From assembly GCA_900549705.1 (NCBI GenBank), contig URPI01000012.1:1-25546 (forward strand): a stretch of 25,546 bases of DNA, read 5' to 3'. Source of the stretch: an uncultured Eubacteriales bacterium. Lineage in GTDB: Bacteria; Bacillota; Clostridia; Oscillospirales; Oscillospiraceae. The position numbers and the translations under genes are program-made. Positions 14,232-21,076 of this stretch are shown here, piece by piece. Position 1 is the stretch's first letter; each line of letters starts with the position of its first letter. The notes below the pieces were generated by a model. The model searched no databases, was not told the DNA's origin, and saw only the letters and a list, made by a program, of their open reading frames with translations.

Positions 14232-15395
14232 ATGTATCAGATTCATTATTTGAATAAAATCTCCCCCAAGGGCACGGCACTTTGGAGGGAGGACTATCAG
14301 CTCACCGAACATCTCCCGGAGGCCGATGGCATCCTCGTCCGCAGCGCCGCCATGCACGACATGGTGCTGCCGGAAAAGCTGCTGGCTGTGGCGCGTGCCG
14401 GAGCCGGTGTCAACAACATTCCCCTGGATAAGTGCGCAGAGCAAGGCATCGTGGTGTTCAATACCCCCGGTGCCAACGCCCGCAGCGTCATGGAGCTGAC
14501 GCTGTGCGGCTTGCTGCTGGGCTGCCGTGACGTGATTGGCGGCATCAACTGGGTCAAGTCCATTGCCCCGGAGGGGGACGTAGCCAAGAAGGTGGAAAAG
14601 GGAAAGTCCCAATTCGCCGGTCATGAAATGCTGGGGCGGAAGCTGGGTGTCATCGGTCTGGGCGCGGTAGGCGGCCCGTTGGCCAATGCTGCCCAGCGGC
14701 TGGGCATGGAGGTTTACGGCTGTGACCCCTTCATTTCCATCGATGCCGCCTGGCATCTGGACAGTCAGATTGCCCGGGTGAATCGGCGGGAGGATATTTT
14801 TTCCACCTGTGACATTATTTCCCTCCACACCCCGCTGCTGGATGACACCCGGAAGATGATTAACGCAGAAACCATCGCCGCCATGAAGGACGGGGTGATC
14901 ATCCTGAACTTTGCCCGTGACCTGCTGGTGGATGACGATGCGATGGCAGAGGCGCTATCCGGCGGCAAGGTGGCGCGGTACGTCACGGACTTCCCCAACG
15001 ACAAGACCGCTTCCATGCCTGGCTGCATTGCCATTCCTCATTTGGGCGCGTCCACCGAGGAATCCGAGGACAACTGTGCCAAGATGGCCGTTGCCGAAAT
15101 GATGAACTATCTGGAAAACGGCAACATCGTCAATTCCGTCAACTTCCCCAACTGCGACATGGGCGTTTGCACCGCCGCCGGGCGGATTTGCATTCTGCAC
15201 CGTAACATCCCCAACTCCCTGAGCCGTTTCACCACCGCCGTTGCCGCTGAGGGCATCAACATTGCGGGACTGATGAACAAGAGCCGTGGGGAGTACGCCG
15301 TGACCATGCTGGACTTGGATCACAAGGTTTCTTCCAACGCCTGCGAACACCTGAAAAACATCGAGGGCGTGCTGCGGGTGCGGGTTATTCAGTAA
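14232..15395 (+). CDS. serA: Phosphoglycerate dehydrogenase with C-terminal ACT domain
   Basis: A 387-residue NAD-dependent dehydrogenase catalysing the first committed step of serine synthesis. It has an N-terminal substrate-binding part, the Rossmann motif GVIGLGAVG (about 139-147), catalytic Arg about 229 in NFARD, and catalytic His about 270 in IPHLGAST. A C-terminal ACT domain (about 315-387, NIPNSLSRFTTAVAAEGINI) probably senses serine. The region where the third catalytic residue (Glu in DVFxxEP) normally lies reads YVTDFPNDK, so a glutamate is missing at the expected spacing. This looks like a Clostridia-type variant subfamily, not a damaged gene, because the rest is intact. A ribosome-binding site (AAGAGGAATTGCC) precedes ATG 14232, 21 bp after serC. 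Confidence 0.94.
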   Translation: MYQIHYLNKISPKGTALWREDYQLTEHLPEADGILVRSAAMHDMVLPEKLLAVARAGAGVNNIPLDKCAEQGIVVFNTPGANARSVMELTLCGLLLGCRDVIGGINWVKSIAPEGDVAKKVEKGKSQFAGHEMLGRKLGVIGLGAVGGPLANAAQRLGMEVYGCDPFISIDAAWHLDSQIARVNRREDIFSTCDIISLHTPLLDDTRKMINAETIAAMKDGVIILNFARDLLVDDDAMAEALSGGKVARYVTDFPNDKTASMPGCIAIPHLGASTEESEDNCAKMAVAEMMNYLENGNIVNSVNFPNCDMGVCTAAGRICILHRNIPNSLSRFTTAVAAEGINIAGLMNKSRGEYAVTMLDLDHKVSSNACEHLKNIEGVLRVRVIQ

Positions 15396-15452
15396 GAACT
15401 CCCTGCCGATATACAAGGGACACACTGGATTTATACAGTTCGCTGCAAAACG

Positions 15453-15489
15453 AAAGCAGACACTCACAAAGCGTGGGTGTCTGCTTTTT
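15453..15489. terminator. GCAGACACTCAC-type bidirectional terminator
   Basis: AGCAGACACTCAC (15455-15467) pairs with GTGGGTGTCTGCT (15473-15485), followed by TTTTT. The left flank (AAAACGAAAG) gives a T-rich tail on the minus strand, so it can end both serA and the convergent pyrG operon. The hairpin is nearly identical to that at 10491-10530. Confidence 0.85.
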
Positions 15490-15561
15490 GGCATCATCGT
15501 GGGGAAGTGCGAGGTGAACCGGCATCAGGCAGCCGCAACGCCGCACATCCCGAATCCTGCT

Positions 15562-17169
15562 TCACTGATTGTTTTTCAGCGCTGCCTCAATCAGCCCCAG
15601 GAACAGGGGATGGGGCTTGTTGGGGCGGCTCTTGAACTCAGGGTGATATTGCACACCGATATAAAAATCGTTCCCTTCGATTTCCACCGTCTCCACAATG
15701 TAGTCATCGGGAGAAGTGCCGCTGACGGTCAGACCGGCCGCTTCCAATTCCGCCCGGAAGCGGTTGTTGAATTCATAGCGGTGGCGGTGACGCTCGGAAA
15801 TATCCAGTTTGCCGTATACCCGGTGCATTTGGGTGCCGGGGACAATCTTGCAGGGGTAAGCGCCCAAACGCAGCGTGCCGCCCTTGTCGGTTTCATCGCT
15901 CTGGTTGGGCAGAAAGTCAATGACTTTATGGGTGCTGTCCGGGTCAAATTCGCCGGAGTTGGCATCCGTCATGCCTGCCACAAACCGGGCGAAGGCAATC
16001 ACGGCCACCTGCATTCCCAGGCAGATGCCCAGATAGGGCAGATTGTGGGTGCGGCAGTAGTCAGCGGTGGCCACCTTTCCGTCAATGCCCCGGTTGCCGA
16101 AGCCGCCGGGAACCACCACACCGGCGCAGTCGGAGAGAATCTCCTCCACATTCTGGGCGTTTACTGTTTCGGAATCAATCCACTTGATGTTGACATGAGC
16201 GCCGTGGGCATAGCCCGCGTGGCGCAGGGCCTCCGCTACGGAGAGATAGGCATCATGCAGCTGCACATATTTGCCCACCAGGCCAATGGTGACCTGACGG
16301 TTGCGCCGGTGAATCCGGTCGAGCATGGCGTTCCAGTCGCTCAGGTCGATGTCCGGTGCCTGAATGCCCAGCTCCCGGCAGACAATGGCAGAGAAATTGC
16401 TCTTTTCCAGCATGATGGGAGCTTCATACAACTCCGGCAGGGTGATGTTTTCAATCACGCAGTCGGGCTTCACGTTGCAGAACATGGCAATCTTCTTGAA
16501 AATGGAATCCTCCAGCGGCTCATCGCAGCGCAGGATGATGATGTCCGGCTTCACGCCCATGCCCTGCAATTCCTTTACGGAGTGCTGAGTGGGTTTGGAC
16601 TTGTGTTCGTCAGAACCACGCAGGAAGGGAACCAGGGTTACGTGGATAAAGAGGCTGTTCTCTGCGCCTACCTCCAGGGAAATCTGCCGCACGGCTTCCA
16701 GAAAAGGCTGGGATTCAATGTCACCAATGGTGCCGCCGATTTCTGTAATGACCACATCGGCATCGGTTTTCTTAGCCACGGAATACACAAATTCCTTGAT
16801 TTCGTTGGTGATGTGGGGAATCACCTGCACGGTGGAACCCAGGTATTCGCCGCGGCGCTCCTTATTCAGCACGTTCCAGTAGACCTTGCCGGTGGTGAGA
16901 TTGGAGTATTTATTCAAATTTTCGTCAATGAAGCGCTCGTAGTGACCCAAATCCAGGTCGGTTTCCGCGCCGTCCTCGGTGACATACACCTCGCCGTGCT
17001 GATAGGGACTCATGGTGCCCGGGTCAACATTGATATAGGGATCCAGCTTCTGGGCGGCAACCTTCAGTCCTCTGGCCTTCAAGAGTCTGCCCAGGGACGC
17101 GGCGGTGATGCCCTTGCCAAGACCGGAAACCACGCCGCCGGTCACAAAAATATACTTGGTGTTTTTCAT
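15562..17169 (-). CDS. pyrG: CTP synthase
   Basis: A 535-residue enzyme converting UTP to CTP with ATP and glutamine-derived ammonia; the length equals that of the B. subtilis protein. The N-terminal synthetase domain begins KYIFVTGGVVSGLGKGITAA (about 4-23, P-loop). It also contains DPYINVDPGTMSPYQHGEV and ITEIGGTIGDIESQPF. The C-terminal class-I glutamine amidotransferase domain has the oxyanion segment GGFGNRG, the nucleophile motif YLGICLGMQ (Cys), and the catalytic GVQYHPEFKSRP (His, Glu). A ribosome-binding site (AGAGGAGAAATTTGCA) precedes ATG 17169. It is the last gene of the glnA-ANTAR-pyrG operon, 14 bp after the regulator. Confidence 0.97.
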   Translation of the reverse strand: MKNTKYIFVTGGVVSGLGKGITAASLGRLLKARGLKVAAQKLDPYINVDPGTMSPYQHGEVYVTEDGAETDLDLGHYERFIDENLNKYSNLTTGKVYWNVLNKERRGEYLGSTVQVIPHITNEIKEFVYSVAKKTDADVVITEIGGTIGDIESQPFLEAVRQISLEVGAENSLFIHVTLVPFLRGSDEHKSKPTQHSVKELQGMGVKPDIIILRCDEPLEDSIFKKIAMFCNVKPDCVIENITLPELYEAPIMLEKSNFSAIVCRELGIQAPDIDLSDWNAMLDRIHRRNRQVTIGLVGKYVQLHDAYLSVAEALRHAGYAHGAHVNIKWIDSETVNAQNVEEILSDCAGVVVPGGFGNRGIDGKVATADYCRTHNLPYLGICLGMQVAVIAFARFVAGMTDANSGEFDPDSTHKVIDFLPNQSDETDKGGTLRLGAYPCKIVPGTQMHRVYGKLDISERHRHRYEFNNRFRAELEAAGLTVSGTSPDDYIVETVEIEGNDFYIGVQYHPEFKSRPNKPHPLFLGLIEAALKNNQ

Positions 17170-17183
17170 TGCAAATTTCTCCT

Positions 17184-17765
17184 CTATGTGTCGTAAGACC
17201 GGATGATATTTTCAGCCACCTGCCGCCGGGAAAGGCGCATATCCATGGCTTGTTTTTCAATGAAGTAGTGGGCATCCTGCTCTTTCATGTGGTGGCGCTC
17301 AATCAGCAGCCATTTTGCCCGGTTCACCACGCGGATGTCCGCCATTTTTTCCTGCAAGGTGTGGTTTTCCTTGTCCAGTTTACCAAGGCGTGCCGTCATG
17401 GCAGTGAGCAGCTTCACGGCGCTGTAAAAGCCCTGACGGCTTACGGGCTTGCCCAGGGTGAGAACCCCGCTGTCCTCCACCTTATCGCACACCTGGTCGT
17501 ATATTTCGCCCTTTACCAGCAGCAAAATGCCAACGATGCCATCGGACAGGTCAAGAGCCAGTTCCGTCCCAAATTCATCGCTCAGGGGGGTGTTGATAAT
17601 CACAATATCCGCCGGAGTGTCCAGCATCATGCGGCGAACCTCCCCGGCATCGGATGCACGCAGAATGGGGTCATAGCTGCCGCGGGGCAGGTTTTCGCAG
17701 ATATAATTGTAAACCTTGTCTCCGCCTGCCACCAGAACCCGATAATTTCGTTTCTCTGCTGCCAT
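17184..17765 (-). CDS. ANTAR-domain RNA-binding antiterminator with pseudo-receiver
   Basis: A 193-residue regulator. The N-terminal half (about 5-115) has a response-regulator fold but is degenerate: the expected phosphoacceptor Asp after the third strand is Asn (VIINTPLSDEFG), and the acidic pocket at YRVLVAGGDK is reduced. The switch lysine LGKPVS remains. A coiled helix (about 125-145) leads to a C-terminal ANTAR domain (about 137-192, NRAKWLLIERHHMKEQDAHY, EKQAMDMRLSRRQVAENII). ANTAR proteins bind paired hexaloop hairpins in nascent RNA and prevent termination. I use ATG 17765 with GAGGAT eight bases upstream; ATG 17771 is possible. It lies 10 bp downstream of glnA, so it likely controls the glnA leader, and perhaps asnB. 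Confidence 0.92.
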   Translation of the reverse strand: MAAEKRNYRVLVAGGDKVYNYICENLPRGSYDPILRASDAGEVRRMMLDTPADIVIINTPLSDEFGTELALDLSDGIVGILLLVKGEIYDQVCDKVEDSGVLTLGKPVSRQGFYSAVKLLTAMTARLGKLDKENHTLQEKMADIRVVNRAKWLLIERHHMKEQDAHYFIEKQAMDMRLSRRQVAENIIRSYDT

Positions 17766-17775
17766 AGGCATATCC

Positions 17776-18969
17776 TCACAGCATCGCTTCCGGCAAAATG
17801 GTGGTGACAAAGGGACTACTGCGGGCAATTTGCTTTGCTTCGGTCAAGCTGCTGGGCAGCTGCTCCAAGGCAGCGGTGAGGCTGCGCGGGGCAGTGTAAA
17901 GATTTTCATTGACGGGCTGGGGCGGGAGCATTCCTTTTTGAATGCCGTCCAGTCCGGCGCGAATCAGCAGGGCATAGGCCAGGTACGGATTGGCTGTGGG
18001 GTCGGGGGAGCGCAGTTCAATTCTGCGGTATTCGCCCTTGGCGGCCGGAATACGGATGAGCTGGGAGCGGTTTTCCGGCGACCAGGTGATGTAGCGGGGT
18101 GCTTTCATCTCGCCAAAGCGGCGGTAGGATTCCTCCGTGGGGTTCAAAAAGGCGGTGATTTCCCGCACATGGGCAAGCACGCCCGCCAGGAATGCCTCAC
18201 TCTTATCTGTCCCGTCGCTGCATTTGACGGACATATTGATGTGCATTCCGTTGCCTGCCTGCCCGGGGATAGGTTTGGGAGAGAAGCAAGCATACAGGCC
18301 ATTGCGCAGGGCGGCGGTTTTCACTACCGTCTTAAAGTGCATGGCGTTGTCGGCGGCGGACATGGCATCGGAATAGCGGAAGTCAATTTCATTCTGCCCG
18401 GGTCCCTCCTCATGGTGGGAGCTCTCCGGCTGAATGCCCATGTCCAGTAAATTCAGGCAAATTTCCCGGCGGACATTTTCTCCCTTGTCCTCTGGAGCCA
18501 CGTCCATATATCCGGCCTGGTCAAAAGGCTCGGCGGTGGGGTTGCCGCTTTCGTCGGTTTTAAACAGATAAAATTCAAATTCAGAGCCGAAGCTTACCTG
18601 GCACCCCATCGCGGCGGCATCATCGATGGCGCGCTTCAGAATGCCCCGGCTGTCCATGGCAAAGGGCGTTCCGTCCGGGTGAGTGATGGTGCAGAACATC
18701 TTTACCACCTTGCCGCGACTGGGTCTCCAGGGCAAAATATTGAGCGTGGAGGCAATGGGGTGCAGGAACAAGTCAGAGCCCACCGGCCCGCCAAAGCCTG
18801 CAATGGCAGAGGCATCAAAGGAAATGCCATCGGAAAACGCCCGCCCCAGCTCCTCGGGCATGATGGAGATGTTTTTCTGTTTCCCCGTAACATCACAAAA
18901 AGCCAGGCGGATGAACTTCACATCCTCCTGCTCCACATACTCGTATACGTCCTCAACCGTGTAAATCAT
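17776..18969 (-). CDS. glnA: Glutamine synthetase, type I, short C-terminus
   Basis: A 397-residue ATP-dependent ligase making glutamine from glutamate and ammonia. It starts at ATG 18969 behind GAGAGGGGAAACACA. Family motifs include FIRLAFCDVTGKQKNISI, DGISFDASAIAGF, SEFEFYLF, HHEEGPGQNEIDFRY, the ATP/glutamate segment PIPGQAGNGMHINMS, and RIELRSPDPTANPYLA. Usual type-I enzymes are about 440 residues; this one ends at LPEAML, so it lacks most of the C-terminal region that packs between hexamer rings. The Arg62 region of feedback-inhibited Firmicutes GlnA reads GFGGPVGSD, so that Arg is absent. It heads an operon with an ANTAR regulator and pyrG, and has an attenuator-type leader. Confidence 0.94.
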   Translation of the reverse strand: MIYTVEDVYEYVEQEDVKFIRLAFCDVTGKQKNISIMPEELGRAFSDGISFDASAIAGFGGPVGSDLFLHPIASTLNILPWRPSRGKVVKMFCTITHPDGTPFAMDSRGILKRAIDDAAAMGCQVSFGSEFEFYLFKTDESGNPTAEPFDQAGYMDVAPEDKGENVRREICLNLLDMGIQPESSHHEEGPGQNEIDFRYSDAMSAADNAMHFKTVVKTAALRNGLYACFSPKPIPGQAGNGMHINMSVKCSDGTDKSEAFLAGVLAHVREITAFLNPTEESYRRFGEMKAPRYITWSPENRSQLIRIPAAKGEYRRIELRSPDPTANPYLAYALLIRAGLDGIQKGMLPPQPVNENLYTAPRSLTAALEQLPSSLTEAKQIARSSPFVTTILPEAML

Positions 18970-18990
18970 TGTGTTTCCCCTCTCAAAATT

Positions 18991-19122
18991 GTGACACTGT
19001 CCGGCGGCATTGCTGCCCACAACCTCATGGAACAGAGCGGTTTATTGAATGGAACTGTCTTCCCTGCCCGCCCCTACAGAAGCGTGCGCATTCAACCCAG
19101 CTGCGGCACTGCCGCCAAAAAA
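18991..19122 (-). repeat. Repeat remnants in the glnA leader
   Basis: Read on the minus strand, after the leader terminator come a GCGGC-AGT-GCCGC hairpin (19115-19103), a half-copy of the GGGCGGAT palindrome family (CTGTAGGGGCGGGC, 19079-19066) flanked by inverted GTTGAATG/CATTCAA arms (19096-19089 and 19051-19045), and a degenerate GCCGCCGGACAGTGTCAC (19008-18991) that resembles the start of the ~100-bp element. They lie between terminator and glnA ribosome-binding site and would be transcribed in full-length glnA mRNA. Confidence 0.55.
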
Positions 19123-19178
19123 GGACGCTTGCTTTGCGGCGGCTCCTCGCCCCCGCGTCAGCAAACGTCCTTGTTTAC
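19117..19178 (-). promoter_or_regulatory. glnA leader attenuator with ANTAR-type hexaloop hairpin
   Basis: On the minus strand, GTAAAC-AAGGAC-GTTTGC (19178-19161) forms a six-pair stem with a six-base loop having A at position 1 and G at position 4. Its 3' half overlaps the 5' arm of an intrinsic terminator: AAGGACGTTTGCT (19172-19160) pairs with AGCAAGCGTCCTT (19133-19121), followed by TTTT. The two structures exclude each other, the arrangement expected for ANTAR-dependent antitermination. I do not find the second upstream hexaloop hairpin usual for such targets if transcription starts at the promoter at 19214-19186. Confidence 0.65.
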
Positions 19179-19185
19179 AGGAAAA

Positions 19186-19214
19186 ATTATACTTCGGTTC
19201 CGGTTTTCTGTCAA
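19186..19214 (-). promoter_or_regulatory. Consensus promoter of the glnA operon
   Basis: TTGACA (19214-19209), 17 bp, TATAAT (19191-19186) on the minus strand: an exact sigma-A consensus. Initiation would fall only a few bases before the hexaloop hairpin at 19178, so every transcript passes the leader terminator. Confidence 0.85.
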
Positions 19215-19320
19215 TCCTTTTTGGTTGTTTAATTCTACCGAAGCTTGCAAGTTTTGATTTGCACAGATTCATTTATTTCACTAAAATGGACGGTGAAGCT
19301 GGTAAAGCGGAAAATTATAC

Positions 19321-19349
19321 TTGACAATTTGCATTCTGTGAGGTAGAAT
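19321..19349 (+). promoter_or_regulatory. Promoter of the asnB-ilvE operon
   Basis: TTGACA (19321-19326), 17 bp, TAGAAT (19344-19349). It diverges from the glnA promoter about 110 bp away and leaves a roughly 125-nt structured leader before asnB. Confidence 0.82.
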
Positions 19350-19352
19350 CCT

Positions 19353-19451
19353 GTCAAACCAACAAAAGCTTGGTTGACAAAAGCAGGATGTGCGACAAAG
19401 GTGTCGTCTGAATGGAGCAAAGCTCTGCAGACGTGTCTTTGTCGCTTTTTT
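19353..19451 (+). promoter_or_regulatory. asnB leader: two hairpins and an overlapping terminator (ANTAR-type)
   Basis: Hairpin 1 (19353-19378) has GTCAA-A-CCAA pairing with TTGG-TTGAC around CAAAAGC. Hairpin 2 (19393-19406) is CGAC-AAAGGT-GTCG, a six-base loop with A at 1 and G at 4. Its left arm is also the left arm of a terminator: GCGACAAAG (19392-19400) pairs with CTTTGTCGC (19437-19445), with inner GTCTG/CAGAC pairs and TTTTTT after it. Two hairpins with the second overlapping a terminator is the known layout of ANTAR targets. The leader is too short for a T-box and shows no T-box motifs. Confidence 0.7.
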
Positions 19452-19482
19452 GCATTTGGGAAAGAAAAAGGAGGGGCCGTCT

Positions 19483-21063
19483 ATGTGTTCCATCATTGGT
19501 TACATCGGAGCGAACCTGAGCGAAAAAGAAGTACGCAGCTATTTTGAAAGAACCGTTTCCAGAGGCCCGGACATGACCCGCATCCTGAATTTGGGTAATG
19601 GCTTTTTGGGTTTCCACCGCCTCGCCATCATGGGGCTGAATGAAAGCGGGATGCAGCCTTTTTCTGCCTTCGGGAATTCGGTGGTGTGCAATGGGGAACT
19701 GTATGGCTTCCGTTTGCTGAAAAAGAAGCTGGAGGAGAAGGGGTATACCTTCCAGAGTGAGTCCGATTGTGAGCTGCTGCTGCCACTGTACCGGGAGTAC
19801 GGCACGGATATGTTTCGGATGCTGGATGCTGAGTTTGCCATGATTCTCTATGACGGGGCATCAGGGCAGCTGATTGCCGCCCGTGACCCCATCGGCATCC
19901 GCCCGCTGTACTATGGGTATCTGCCCAGCAAGGAAATTATCTTCGCCAGTGAGCCGAAGAATCTGGTGGGTCTGTGCCGGCATATTCTTCCCTTCCCGCC
20001 GGGACATTATTATAAAGATGGCAAGTTCGTCTGCTACCGGAACATCAGCAAACCCACCGCCTTGGTGGAGGACGATGTGGGGACCGCCTGCAAGAAGATT
20101 CACGACAAGCTGGAAGCCGGTATTCTCAAGCGGCTGGACGCGGACGCGCCGGTTGGCTTCCTGCTGTCCGGCGGCCTGGATTCCAGCCTGGTGTGTGCCG
20201 TGGCGGCGCGACACCTGAAAAAACCCATCCGCACCTTTTCCATTGGCATGGACATCGATGCCATCGACCTGAAATATGCCAAGCAGGTGGCGGATTACCT
20301 GGGGGCTGACCACACCGAGGTGATTATCTCCAAGGAGGATGTGCTGGCAGCATTGCCGGACGTGGTGGCGCTGCTGGGAACCTATGACATTACCACCATC
20401 CGCGCTTCCATTGGTATGTATCTGGTGTGCAAGTACATCCATGAGCATACGGATTTGCGGGTGCTGCTCACCGGCGAGATTTCCGATGAGCTGTTTGGAT
20501 ATAAATACACCGACTTCGCTCCCAGCCCGGAAGCTTTCCAGCAGGAGGCAGAGAAGCGGATTCGGGAGCTGCATATGTACGATGTGCTCCGGGCTGACCG
20601 CTGCATCAGCGTCAACAGTCTGGAAGCCAGAGTGCCTTTCGGCGATCTGGACTTCGTGGAATATGTCATGAATCTCGACCCCAAGCGGAAGGTCAACAGC
20701 TACGGCAAGGGGAAATATTTGCTGCGTCACGCATTTGAAGGGGATTATTTGCCCCATGACATTCTCATGCGGGAGAAGGCAGCTTTCAGCGATGCCGTGG
20801 GTCATTCTATGGTGGATGACCTGAAGGAATATGCCCAGCAGCTGTATACCGATGAACAATTTGAAGCCAGAAGAAAGAGATACACCTTTGCCACCCCCTT
20901 TACAAAGGAATCCCTGCTGTACCGGGAGCTGTTTGAGCGCTATTATCCCGGTCAGGCGGAGATGGTGGTGGATTTCTGGATGCCCAATAAAGCCTGGGAA
21001 GGCTGCAATGTCAACGACCCTTCTGCCCGTGTGCTTACAAACTATGGCGACAGCGGAAAGTAA
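19483..21063 (+). CDS. asnB: Asparagine synthase (glutamine-hydrolysing)
   Basis: A 526-residue enzyme that makes asparagine from aspartate, ATP and glutamine. It starts at ATG 19483 behind AAAAAGGAGGGGCCGTCT; this places the catalytic Cys at residue 2 (MCSIIGYIG), which the longer frame from 19390 would not. The class-II glutaminase domain (about 2-185) shows SRGPD, GFHRLAIMG and CNGELYG. The synthetase domain has the ATP pyrophosphatase loop LLSGGLDSSL (about 228-236) and LTGEISDELFGY. The C-terminal KAAFSDAVGHSMVDDL and the total length fit the E. coli AsnB type. It is separated from ilvE by 13 bp. A leader attenuator suggests control by nitrogen or glutamine status through the ANTAR regulator. 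Confidence 0.95.
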   Translation: MCSIIGYIGANLSEKEVRSYFERTVSRGPDMTRILNLGNGFLGFHRLAIMGLNESGMQPFSAFGNSVVCNGELYGFRLLKKKLEEKGYTFQSESDCELLLPLYREYGTDMFRMLDAEFAMILYDGASGQLIAARDPIGIRPLYYGYLPSKEIIFASEPKNLVGLCRHILPFPPGHYYKDGKFVCYRNISKPTALVEDDVGTACKKIHDKLEAGILKRLDADAPVGFLLSGGLDSSLVCAVAARHLKKPIRTFSIGMDIDAIDLKYAKQVADYLGADHTEVIISKEDVLAALPDVVALLGTYDITTIRASIGMYLVCKYIHEHTDLRVLLTGEISDELFGYKYTDFAPSPEAFQQEAEKRIRELHMYDVLRADRCISVNSLEARVPFGDLDFVEYVMNLDPKRKVNSYGKGKYLLRHAFEGDYLPHDILMREKAAFSDAVGHSMVDDLKEYAQQLYTDEQFEARRKRYTFATPFTKESLLYRELFERYYPGQAEMVVDFWMPNKAWEGCNVNDPSARVLTNYGDSGK

Positions 21064-21076
21064 ATGAGGTTTGATT

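Noticed and set aside
13035..14828. A 597-codon open frame on the minus strand across serC and serA
   Set aside because: It is antisense to two well-supported enzymes, its translation has no recognisable domain, and long shadow frames are expected opposite GC-rich coding sequence.
15499..17196. A 565-codon open frame on the plus strand opposite pyrG
   Set aside because: It is antisense to a complete CTP synthase with all motifs; the predicted protein is low-complexity His/Val/Gly-rich and resembles no family.
19353..19451. T-box riboswitch in the asnB leader
   Set aside because: The leader is only about 125 nt and lacks the T-box consensus and specifier-stem features; the short hairpins fit an ANTAR-type attenuator better.
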